The position numbers were made by a program, and so were the translations under genes. From the NCBI RefSeq assembly GCF_001446935.1, contig NZ_LKKK01000001.1, positions 558,001-622,000 on the forward strand: 64,000 nucleotides of DNA, given 5' to 3'. The notes under the pieces are model-generated. The model was not told the DNA's origin. It saw only the letters and a program-made list of their open reading frames with translations, and did no database searches. This DNA is from Pseudomonas sp. TTU2014-080ASC (GTDB lineage: Bacteria; Pseudomonadota; Gammaproteobacteria; Pseudomonadales; Pseudomonadaceae). Positions 23,971-30,756 of this stretch are shown piece after piece; the stretch's first letter is position 1; every line of letters begins with the position of its first letter.

Positions 23971-24574
23971 GGCCCATTGGCGCAGGCAACTCGGCCACCG
24001 GAGCCGGAGGCAACTCTTCCCCCTGCCCGATACGCCTGCACTGCTCCAGGTACTTGCGCTTGAACAGCTCCATGCTCACCTTGCGCTCAAGGCGTTGCAG
24101 GTTGAGATAACCCGCCGCGACAGCCGCGTGATACACCGCAGGGTGCGGCCAGCGGGCAATCCCCGCCTGTGCAGGATGGGTATTGCGCATGGCAATCCGG
24201 TAAGCCTTCTCCAGCCCCGGCAAACCGAACGCTTCCGGCGAAAAGCACCAATCCACAAACATGCCCGGAGCCGGTACCCAAGCACTCGGATGGCGAGCTG
24301 CGAAGCGCAGCCCTGCCTGAATCTGCTCCAGCGAACGAATACCCGCCCGCATAAATTCCGCCAGCCACTCACGCTTGGCCGCGTGCAACTCAAGCTCAGA
24401 CGGCCACGCCTGCCGCCATGCAGGAAAGTGCGCCTTCAGGCGCTCAAAAAGATCATCAACGACAGCCTTCGTCTGCGGATCAACCGCCACCACCTTGGCA
24501 ACCGCTGGCACTGACTGCGCCCCGCTCTTAGCCACCTGCTGAGCAATGCTGTTCACATGCAGAGGCCCGTTCAC
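23894..24574 (-). CDS. P: Lambda P-like replication protein (helicase loader)
   Basis: This 226-residue protein matches the lambda P family: FERLKAHFPAWRQAWPSE, then EWLAEFMRAGIRSLEQIQAG, then HPSAWVPAPGMFVDWC. In lambda, P brings host DnaB to the O-bound origin. Its start overlaps the O-like gene by 4 nt (ATGA). The middle (GLPGLEKAYRIAMRNTHP) is typical of Pseudomonas phage versions. Confidence 0.85.
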   Translation of the reverse strand: MNGPLHVNSIAQQVAKSGAQSVPAVAKVVAVDPQTKAVVDDLFERLKAHFPAWRQAWPSELELHAAKREWLAEFMRAGIRSLEQIQAGLRFAARHPSAWVPAPGMFVDWCFSPEAFGLPGLEKAYRIAMRNTHPAQAGIARWPHPAVYHAAVAAGYLNLQRLERKVSMELFKRKYLEQCRRIGQGEELPPAPVAELPAPMGRGSAVVAARALAEIRACIGGIRSGR

Positions 24575-25371
24575 AACGTCACCCCCTGTGCAGCCCAGTC
24601 ATCCCCCACAGCCGCTCCGGCAGCGGCCTTGCGGGAGGTTTGCCCCTTCAGCCACTTCACCAACCGGTGGCACCAACCACCCTGGCTGTCAGCAACCGAC
24701 TTGGTCACCCAAAACGCCCGGAACTCTGCCAGCACGTCCCCTGTCAGCTGCTCCGGGCTAACCCCCAGCGCTTTGAACTGCGCCCGCAGGCTCACGTCAT
24801 CCGGCTGCCACTCCAGGTGCATCTCAAACCGCTGCCGCGCTTCTACGGAAGCACCGGTAGGTGCTGTAGTAGTAATAGTAGATGAAGAAGAAGATGTAGA
24901 GCCGTCACCTTGCCGCTGGCTGGGTGCAGTATCCAAGCCTTCACCAATGCCCCCCTTTGGTGAAGGGTTTGCCCCCTCACTAAAGCGCGTACCTATGCCC
25001 CGCACATTGCGCACATATTCATCCCTCACCATACGCGGGCTAAACCACACAGGCCCGGCCTGCTCGGCCACCAACACAACCGGGTCACCGCTTTTACGGC
25101 CACTGCGCGGCGTGAAAACCAGCGCCTCACAAGTGCCCTTTTCCGTGCCATAAAGCACCCCGCACTCCACCAGCTCATTGAGCAACTTCAGCGGGCAACC
25201 AAGTGCCTGTGCAATCTGCCGCAAAGGCCAACGCAGCAGGCCATAATCATCGCTGTCGTGCAGTAAACCCAGCAGCTCGATCCACACCCCACGCGCAGCC
25301 CAACTGCAACGCCTGAGCTTTGCGTTGTTGCGCCAATCGGCGGGGTAAAACTGAAAGGATGGGCGTTTCAT
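24571..25371 (-). CDS. O: Phage replication initiation protein (O-like, DnaT-like C-terminus)
   Basis: This 266-residue protein has an N-terminal winged-helix region (FQFYPADWRNNAKLRRCS, then GVWIELLGLLHDSDDYGLL) and a C-terminal DnaT-like segment (LEWQPDDVSLRAQFKALG, then LAEFRAFWVTK). A Ser/Thr linker with six serines separates them; this low-complexity tract lies where lambda O carries its origin iterons, but no repeated iterons are evident. The ATG at 25371 is chosen because the family begins with the KRPSFQFYPADW motif. Confidence 0.85.
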   Translation of the reverse strand: MKRPSFQFYPADWRNNAKLRRCSWAARGVWIELLGLLHDSDDYGLLRWPLRQIAQALGCPLKLLNELVECGVLYGTEKGTCEALVFTPRSGRKSGDPVVLVAEQAGPVWFSPRMVRDEYVRNVRGIGTRFSEGANPSPKGGIGEGLDTAPSQRQGDGSTSSSSSTITTTAPTGASVEARQRFEMHLEWQPDDVSLRAQFKALGVSPEQLTGDVLAEFRAFWVTKSVADSQGGWCHRLVKWLKGQTSRKAAAGAAVGDDWAAQGVTL

Positions 25372-25455
25372 AAGGCACCTCCAAGGCTGTGACCAAGCCT
25401 GCAAAGGATGGGTTGGGAAAAACATAAGCCGAAGTTGAACGACGCAGTCATATGG

Positions 25456-25716
25456 CTACTTCTCCTCATCGCGGGCGGAATCATCACTAAGCTGCTTGGC
25501 CTGGCTTAAACATCCAGACCTGACGGCCTCTGCTGCCTTTTCAAGAAAGGCCAAGCGCTGTTCATCTGTGACCGTCCTGTCGAAGCTCACATGCGTGACC
25601 GGAAAGGTCGTCGCGCCCTCCTGGCCTGTAGTAGCCCCCACAATCACACCGACTAAAAAGCAGAAACCAGCAACACCAAATGCCCCTGCGCCTATCAATA
25701 TCGCGTCAACAATCAC
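25456..25716 (-). CDS. Small membrane protein of the early operon
   Basis: This 86-residue protein has an N-terminal membrane segment (ILIGAGAFGVAGFCFLVGVI) and a soluble helical tail. It starts with GTG behind GGAGGTG, a strong ribosome binding site. It sits between cro and the O-like gene, where lambda has cII, but it has no helix-turn-helix. I see no cII in this phage. Confidence 0.65.
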   Translation of the reverse strand: MIVDAILIGAGAFGVAGFCFLVGVIVGATTGQEGATTFPVTHVSFDRTVTDEQRLAFLEKAAEAVRSGCLSQAKQLSDDSARDEEK

Positions 25717-25821
25717 TAGCCACCTCCATTAAGGTGTTCTGTCCATCTGCTCTACAGCTGTATGAATTACCAGCCTCGCTGTAGGGCTGTTTTCACTTTC
25801 ATCCGGCTACTAGCATGTAAT

Positions 25822-26040
25822 TCATGGCTGGATGGCTTCAGTTGCCCTGGATAAGGCTGGACAGAGATCCGAAGCCTTGAATTGCCCTCTCGTAATTTTT
25901 TCAGCGAGAAGAGCAGTTACGGCGCTCATTCCATGCCGCCCTGTGACCCATCCAGAAACGGTCCCCTGCTTAACGCCAAGTGCAACCGCCGTTTTCTCTT
26001 GGTCTTCAAAATGGAGGACTAGCCGCACATATATATTCAT
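25822..26040 (-). CDS. cro: Cro-like repressor
   Basis: This 72-residue protein has a helix-turn-helix of the Cro/YdaS type (EKTAVALGVKQGTVSGW). It diverges from cI across three operators and is the first gene of the pR operon. The ATG at 26040 lies about 23 nt after the inferred start of transcription, behind GGTGAT. Cro would turn down cI and early genes during lytic growth. Confidence 0.85.
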   Translation of the reverse strand: MNIYVRLVLHFEDQEKTAVALGVKQGTVSGWVTGRHGMSAVTALLAEKITRGQFKASDLCPALSRATEAIQP

Positions 26041-26054
26041 CAAATCACCAGAAA

Positions 26055-26121
26055 ATAGGATTTCCTATAAAGATACATATAGGAATACCTGTTTGCAAGA
26101 ATATAGGCTCACCTATATAAA
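26055..26121. promoter_or_regulatory. Right operator region: three operators, pR and pRM sharing one -35 box
   Basis: Three 14-bp near-palindromes of the form ATAGG-N4-CCTAT lie at 26055-26068, 26079-26092 (last arm CCTGT) and 26103-26116, with centres exactly 24 bp apart. A self-complementary TTGCAA (26093-26098) can serve as the -35 box in both directions. Towards cro it pairs with TATCTT (26070-26075) and towards cI with TATAAA (26116-26121), each 17 bp away. The operators cover both -10 boxes. Confidence 0.85.
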
Positions 26122-26129
26122 AGTGGACT

Positions 26130-26807
26130 ATGAGCTACGCAAAACGACTTAAGGCTGCTCGCAAGCATGCCAAACTTACACAGGGCGAACTGGCCAAGAA
26201 GGTCGGAATCACCCAGACCTCTATTTCTGACTTAGAAACAGAGAAGTCTGCCTCGTCCTCTTTCAATGCATCTATAGCTATGCATTGCGGTGTTAGCGCC
26301 ATCTGGCTTGAAACAGGGATCGGTGAAATGACCAACCTTCATTCACCACCAGCACAACAAGCCGTGAACGGCAACGTAGAGGGAGAGCCTGTACCGATCA
26401 AGGAGGGAATAGTGCCTGTGGTAGGGATGGCCCAGCTCGGTTCTAATGGCTATTTTGAAGCTTTGGACTTTCCGGTTGGCCACGGAGATGGCTATGTGCA
26501 GATTTATAGCAACGACCCAAACGCTTACGCACTCAAAGTCGTTGGTGACAGCATGGAACCTCGCATACGAAGCGGGGAATACGTACTAATAGAGCCAAAT
26601 AAGGGCTATGTGGCTGGTGATGAGGTACTAGTTAAGACCCTAGACGGCCAGTCAATGATTAAAGTTTTCATGTACTGCCGCGATGGGGAAGTGAGACTGC
26701 TGAGCGTCAATGAGGCTCATGCCCCTATCACTATGCTTTTGAGTCAAATCGATAGAATTCATGTTGTCGGAGCTATCGTTAAGGCTAGCAGGTACGTGTC
26801 GATCTAA
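26130..26807 (+). CDS. cI: CI-like prophage repressor (S24 autopeptidase)
   Basis: This 225-residue repressor has an N-terminal helix-turn-helix (LTQGELAKKVGITQTSISDL) and a C-terminal LexA/S24 domain with Ser141 (VGDSMEP) and Lys178 (SMIKVF), 37 apart as in LexA. The position corresponding to the cleavage pair, 35 residues before the serine, reads Asn106-Gly107 where Ala-Gly or Cys-Gly is usual. The ATG lies 9 nt after the inferred -10 box and no ribosome binding site is seen, so the pRM transcript is probably leaderless or nearly so, as in lambda. The HipA-like gene follows by 76 nt. Confidence 0.93.
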   Translation: MSYAKRLKAARKHAKLTQGELAKKVGITQTSISDLETEKSASSSFNASIAMHCGVSAIWLETGIGEMTNLHSPPAQQAVNGNVEGEPVPIKEGIVPVVGMAQLGSNGYFEALDFPVGHGDGYVQIYSNDPNAYALKVVGDSMEPRIRSGEYVLIEPNKGYVAGDEVLVKTLDGQSMIKVFMYCRDGEVRLLSVNEAHAPITMLLSQIDRIHVVGAIVKASRYVSI

Positions 26808-26883
26808 ACTCACCAGCAAAACAATAACGGCGATAAGGCTTCATGCATGAATCCGCCAGCACCCTAGGAAAAGCTGCAGAAAT

Positions 26884-27765
26884 ATGATTCACATTTTAAG
26901 CGGTGATGCATTTTCAGGGGTGCTGAGCGCACCAAAGGTTAGCGGAATAAGTCCATTGTTCCGCGCAAAAATCAGAGTAGATGGCGAAAGCGTGCGCTGT
27001 TACGTTAAGCCTTTACCCGACCAAATCGATTGCCCTAGAACACTCAGGCGGGTCGACAATCGAGAGATCATCAATGAGTCACTTGGTTACGTTTTAGCCC
27101 AAGCCTGCGGGTTTAAGGTGGCGACCGTGGCTGGAATCATCCTTTTGACCCCCGCTCAGATTCCGCAGCCTACGCTTGAAGCTCTAAGAGATTTAGGTCA
27201 GGGCCAACTGCAAGAAAACTATTTATGCTGGTTCAGTCAAGATATGAACCATCCGAACCTCGTGCAAAAGCACATGAGCGGTATCAGGCTAGATTTTCTG
27301 CAGCAACGCCGTCTCAAACGCTTGGTCCATCAACTTATCAACGCACCTGATATTCCGAAAGTTATCGCCTTTGATGACTGGCTATTCAACTCTGACCGCC
27401 ATCCAGGTAATTTGCTTGCCAGCAGTCCTGAGCTTACGCTGATCGACCACGGTCGCATCCTCATCTACCCTAACTGGCAACCTGGGTATTTGGGTTCAAC
27501 AGGATCAAGCTACACACCAGCTAATCGCTTACGGAACTTCATTGATGCCCATGAACCCAAATGGACAGACAGCCTGCCCAGGAAAAGCGAGATGCTCATG
27601 GCATACAATTCGTTCGCAGTTAGCTTCAGGGAACGGGGAGAGGCTGCTGCTAGAGCTGTACTTGTAGAGTTTTTCGACACTCTGGATACTGACGCTATCA
27701 TCCTGCTGCTGCAGTCGCGGCACACACCATCGGCATACGCTAAATCAATCGGCATGGTCATATGA
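26884..27765 (+). CDS. HipA-like kinase downstream of cI
   Basis: This 293-residue protein has the compact HipA-like kinase layout. It shows a Lys42 strand (RCYVKPLPD), Glu66 in a helix (REIINESLGYVLAQACG), the catalytic loop FDDWLFNSDRHPGNLL (near 163-178, N-x-D-R-x3-N) and a metal-binding IDHG near 187. The N-terminal half lacks the separate DNA-contact module of full HipA. HipA kinases phosphorylate proteins such as GltX; this substrate is unknown. The gene follows cI without a terminator and overlaps the next gene by 4 nt, so both should be expressed in the lysogen. The place is that of lambda rexA. Confidence 0.85.
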   Translation: MIHILSGDAFSGVLSAPKVSGISPLFRAKIRVDGESVRCYVKPLPDQIDCPRTLRRVDNREIINESLGYVLAQACGFKVATVAGIILLTPAQIPQPTLEALRDLGQGQLQENYLCWFSQDMNHPNLVQKHMSGIRLDFLQQRRLKRLVHQLINAPDIPKVIAFDDWLFNSDRHPGNLLASSPELTLIDHGRILIYPNWQPGYLGSTGSSYTPANRLRNFIDAHEPKWTDSLPRKSEMLMAYNSFAVSFRERGEAAARAVLVEFFDTLDTDAIILLLQSRHTPSAYAKSIGMVI

Positions 27766-28637
27766 GTAATCTAGCTAGTTTACGAAAACGACTCAGCGCG
27801 CCCGATCAGACCGGGGTAAACGGGAACTGGCGAACTATTAGCGCGTGCCTTGATGAGGATACAGGGGAATACCTTAATGTAGGCGTATTGTTCAAGTACT
27901 CCGACAAGGTTGAAGTCCGGATGCTTGACAGCTTTGAGCGCATCAAATGCTTGTATGGACAGCGTATAGATCACGATAGTCTCCATCACCTGATGCTGGA
28001 TATTGAGGAAACTATACGCCGACACCACTCCGACCTTCCCGATGAGCTGAGTGACACCATACGCTTGGGTGAACCTCTATACGCCTCTGGTGTTAACCCT
28101 GAAAGTGTTGTGGATGAGTTCTTCCTCGACGTTGTCACTCTTGGCGTGCCGATAGACAAGCATCGCAACAATAATTTTCGCTATAAATCCAACCACAAAG
28201 TGCGTGAAACTTTGTTTGAGATCATGCGCGAGAAAATGGCACTTGAAGCTGATCACATAATCTGTAACGAGCCCTATCGGCTGAAGCTGAACAACAGAGC
28301 GACTATCGATGTTGATGTACCTCTCTTGAACGAGCATGCGGCAGGTGCAATTGTCTCCGCTTGGTACAAGAGCCCGATTGTGGTCGAAAATAATTTACTG
28401 CAAGCAGCTTCGGATCTACTGCTTGTAGCTAGTAACTCTGACCGCGAACGATCCTCAATGTCAGTATTGATGCCACAAGAAAGCAGTGGCATGAGTCGTA
28501 CCGAATTCACCAAACACCAAGACATAACGCGTCGACTACTCGACCGCTACCAGCGCTCAGGCATCGATATCATTGAGGCACCCTCGAGCGACGTACTAGC
28601 TAATCTAACCATCGATTGGTGGAAAAAAGTTGCCTAG
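27762..28637 (+). CDS. DUF3037-type partner of the HipA-like kinase
   Basis: This 291-residue protein carries the DUF3037-like opening (ISACLDEDTGEYLNVGVLF, residues 26-44) and is otherwise of mixed helices and strands, without a known active site. DUF3037 proteins are, to my knowledge, often found beside HipA-like kinases, so it may be a substrate, regulator or antidote. It overlaps the kinase gene (ATGA). A terminator 13 nt after the stop ends the cI operon. The place is that of lambda rexB, although rexB encodes a membrane protein and this does not. Confidence 0.8.
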   Translation: MSNLASLRKRLSAPDQTGVNGNWRTISACLDEDTGEYLNVGVLFKYSDKVEVRMLDSFERIKCLYGQRIDHDSLHHLMLDIEETIRRHHSDLPDELSDTIRLGEPLYASGVNPESVVDEFFLDVVTLGVPIDKHRNNNFRYKSNHKVRETLFEIMREKMALEADHIICNEPYRLKLNNRATIDVDVPLLNEHAAGAIVSAWYKSPIVVENNLLQAASDLLLVASNSDRERSSMSVLMPQESSGMSRTEFTKHQDITRRLLDRYQRSGIDIIEAPSSDVLANLTIDWWKKVA

Positions 28638-28649
28638 TCCCCCCACACA

Positions 28650-28676
28650 AAGCCCGCCTAGCGCGGGCTTTTTTTT
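28650..28676 (+). terminator. Terminator of the cI - HipA-like - DUF3037 operon
   Basis: AAGCCCGC/GCGGGCTT with a 5-nt loop is followed by eight T residues: a strong rho-independent terminator on the plus strand, separating the lysogenic operon from pL. Confidence 0.92.
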
Positions 28677-28795
28677 GCCTAGATTAAGCTCGTCATTTAG
28701 ACCACCCCAGCCCTCTTGAAGCTACTTAATCCGTAGATTTAGTCAGCTGCATATTAGCTCTCCCAACGCCGATACGGTGGCTTAGATAACAAAAT
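28677..28795. other. Non-coding stretch between the cI operon and pL
   Basis: This AT-rich stretch lies between the terminator and the left operator. No ORF, tRNA or strong hairpin was recognised in it. Confidence 0.5.
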
Positions 28796-28837
28796 ATAGG
28801 AATGCCTATTGACCAAATAAACAGGTGTACCTATATT
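28796..28837 (+). promoter_or_regulatory. Left operator pair and pL promoter
   Basis: Two further copies of the CI/Cro operator lie at 28796-28809 (ATAGGAATGCCTAT) and 28821-28834 (ACAGGTGTACCTAT), 25 bp apart. Between and over them TTGACC (28809-28814) and TATATT (28832-28837) with 17 bp spacing form a near-consensus promoter for the plus-strand early operon. Confidence 0.88.
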
Positions 28838-28858
28838 TAGATCGGCACACACGCTCAT

Positions 28859-28868
28859 CGCTCTTTAA
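28859..28868 (+). promoter_or_regulatory. boxA-like sequence after pL
   Basis: CGCTCTTTAA matches the boxA element of phage nut sites and rrn leaders, about 15 nt after the expected pL start. No hairpin of boxB type follows directly; a GNRA-capped hairpin lies 190 nt further. Confidence 0.45.
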
Positions 28869-28874
28869 AAAAAC

Positions 28875-29039
28875 ATGCAACACCAAACAGACCGCATTGC
28901 CTCTACCAGCTACCGGCGAGCAGACAGTCCAGCGCGACTGCCCACGTCTGGAAAAACCAGAACGGCTGCCCGAAGGCTAAACGCCTTAACCGTGCGAACG
29001 ACCCGGCAAGCAATGCGCCCCGCCCCCTTTCGGCGGTAA
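28875..29039 (+). CDS. Possible arginine-rich 54-residue early protein
   Basis: This is the first ORF after pL. It has 54 residues, about 13 of them arginine (ASTSYRRADSPAR, TAARRLNAL). Small Arg-rich proteins in this position are N-type antiterminators in lambdoid phages. There is no ribosome binding site, and the high GC could create the ORF by chance, but its stop overlaps the next ATG (TAATG). Treat it as a candidate only. Confidence 0.3.
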   Translation: MQHQTDRIASTSYRRADSPARLPTSGKTRTAARRLNALTVRTTRQAMRPAPFRR

Positions 29040-29119
29040 TGGAAAGCACCGTTTTCCTCGATGCCATTGGCAACAGTGGCATCCGGGAAGACACCACCCC
29101 AGAGCGAGAACATGAGTGA
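29039..29119 (+). CDS. Possible 26-residue coupled leader peptide
   Basis: This 26-codon frame (starts MESTVFLDAIGNSG) begins in TAATG and ends 8 nt inside the next gene, giving a chain of coupled starts. It contains the GNRA-capped hairpin at 29060-29083. It could be a leader peptide that controls translation of the next gene. Confidence 0.3.
   Translation: MESTVFLDAIGNSGIREDTTPEREHE
29060..29083 (+). promoter_or_regulatory. 10-bp hairpin with GCAA tetraloop
   Basis: GATGCCATTG-GCAA-CAGTGGCATC forms a 10-bp stem (one G-T pair) capped by a GNRA tetraloop, 28 nt before the ATG of the LuxR-type gene. GNRA-type loops are recognised by RNA-binding proteins such as lambda N on boxB. Confidence 0.6.
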
Positions 29120-29477
29120 AGTAATCGAAAGCCACGGCTTCAGGATCGCCCTGCGTGGCCTGACAAGAAAGGAAGCCGAACTGCTGGCAGGTACAGCAGC
29201 CGATAAAACCTACAAAGAACTGGCCCGAGAACAGCGCGTAGCGCCAGACACAATCAAAAAACGCGCAGACCGTGTGCGCTTCAAAATGGGCATGCAACAC
29301 ACAATGCGCGGTGTAATTGTAGAGGCCTTCCGCCGCGGCATCATCACCCCACTTGCCCTGGTCATGATGCTAAACACCGGCCACACAACCGAAGCCCAAC
29401 CCATCCGCCGCCCGGAGCGCCCGCGAACACTGCAACAAGTCCGCATCACCCGCCCCGAGTTCTTGCTTACAGCCTGA
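29112..29477 (+). CDS. Small LuxR-type helix-turn-helix protein of the pL operon
   Basis: This 121-residue protein is almost only a GerE/LuxR DNA-binding domain: LRGLTRKEAELLAGT, then KTYKELAREQRVAPDTIKKR, then VIVEAFRRGIITPL. It lacks a sensor domain. It is the first convincing gene of the pL operon, so it probably regulates phage or host genes early in infection. The ATG at 29112 is preferred over 29061, because the family starts close to the HTH. Confidence 0.75.
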   Translation: MSEVIESHGFRIALRGLTRKEAELLAGTAADKTYKELAREQRVAPDTIKKRADRVRFKMGMQHTMRGVIVEAFRRGIITPLALVMMLNTGHTTEAQPIRRPERPRTLQQVRITRPEFLLTA

Positions 29478-29511
29478 CGCACATGCTGCCAGCTACCCAA
29501 CCACAACAACT

Positions 29512-29593
29512 AAATCGCACCGGCAGGCATCAGGGCTGGCCTCACGGCCAGGGTTTGGTCACCTGCGCCTGATGCCTGACCCATGCGATTTAA
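29512..29593. repeat. Nested three-stem inverted repeat (structured RNA or DNA element)
   Basis: Three perfect stems are nested: outer TAAATCGCA/TGCGATTTA (9 bp), middle CAGGCATCAGG/CCTGATGCCTG (11 bp) and inner CTGGCC/GGCCAG (6 bp, TCAC loop). Between the inner and middle stems, 16 nt stay unpaired on one side. No T run follows, so it is not a plain terminator. It lies between the LuxR-type gene and the antisense zinc-finger gene. Confidence 0.7.
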
Positions 29594-29669
29594 ACCAGAT
29601 GAAAACCACATGAACATCATGCAATCCTTTCAGCTACTGGTTTGACAGTAAATGAATCATCAGAGCAAC

Positions 29670-29930
29670 TCAGTGCTTTCTGCTTTTGCCCAAGCCGTAT
29701 GCACCGCCATTGACTGTGAAAACGCTACGTTTCTTCGCTTTTTTCTTTTTAGGACCGAACAGCATTCGCAACCGATGAGCTCTCGCTGCGCCACTAAGAT
29801 CACACACCCGAGCACCAACTGGCCCTGTACATATATGCAAGTGTTTCCTAAGTGCTTTAGCAGTGAACAGTTGCTTACAGTATCTGCAAACTTTGTCTAC
29901 AGGGTTACCCTTTGCATCCACTTCAACCAT
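29670..29930 (-). CDS. Small zinc-finger-like protein, antisense to the pL operon
   Basis: This 86-residue basic protein has a C-x2-C-x11-H-x3-C cluster (CRYCKQLFTAK, then LRKHLHIC), followed by a Lys-rich stretch (GPKKKKAKKR). It probably binds nucleic acid. GGCGG lies shortly before the ATG. It is oriented against the pL operon and would be repressed by early transcription. A plus-strand ORF in the same interval shows no family pattern and is taken as its shadow. Confidence 0.55.
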   Translation of the reverse strand: MVEVDAKGNPVDKVCRYCKQLFTAKALRKHLHICTGPVGARVCDLSGAARAHRLRMLFGPKKKKAKKRSVFTVNGGAYGLGKSRKH

Positions 29931-30050
29931 CAGGCACCGCCATCGTTAAACATCTCAAGACAGACTAAAGAATAGCGACATTTGAACCGCAATTTTTTCT
30001 GAGCCTTAGCTTACAAGCGACTAGATCAACCCACATCCAGAGGGAACTGT

Positions 30051-30172
30051 ATGAACATCCTAAAATTCTTGAGTCCGGCAAGTCAGTTTAGCTTGTATTT
30101 ATCTAAAACTGATGAAGCTCCCCATAGTCTCTACAACCCTCGCGCCACCCACTCCATGCCTCCGGCAGAGTC

Positions 30173-30176
<4 letters not shown>
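30051..30176 (+). CDS. 41-residue early protein, coupled to the next gene
   Basis: This short gene has a good ribosome binding site (GAGGGA, 6 nt before ATG) and codes for 41 residues (MNILKFLSPASQFSLY at the start). Its stop overlaps the ATG of the Asp-Thr repeat gene (ATGA). The amphipathic hydrophobic start is compatible with membrane association. No homologue is recognised. Confidence 0.5.
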
Positions 30177-30397
<221 letters not shown>

Positions 30398-30756
30398 TGT
30401 AATCATGGGCGTGCTTAAGCGACGGATTATTTAAAAGAGCGTCTTTGATCTTATTCAGATCTCCCTCATCCTCGCGGGGTAGAGTGATGCTAAGGACGTG
30501 GTCAGGATCTCTTGGTCTCTCGTCCTTAGCATCACTAAGTATAACTATAAGTTTGAAAAATACTGTCACCCCAGGATCATTGATCTGTCCGATCTGAACC
30601 CAGACATCATGAACCCAACCCAAATCTCTTCGAGTAAGTTCATCCAAAAGCTTTTCCATAGAACCTCCTTAACCTATTTCAGCATTGACACCCCAATCTA
30701 CACAGATACGGGCCATAGCACGACCTGTTTGTATGTGCAGATACTTCTGGAAAACC

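Noticed and set aside
25752..25789. Palindrome TACAGCTGTA and CAGCC/GGCTG hairpin downstream of cro as nutR
   Set aside because: No boxA precedes them and no GNRA-type loop is present; too weak to annotate.
29652..29975. 107-codon plus-strand ORF opposite the zinc-finger-like gene
   Set aside because: It has no recognisable pattern; the minus-strand frame has a C-x2-C...H-x3-C cluster and a basic tail.
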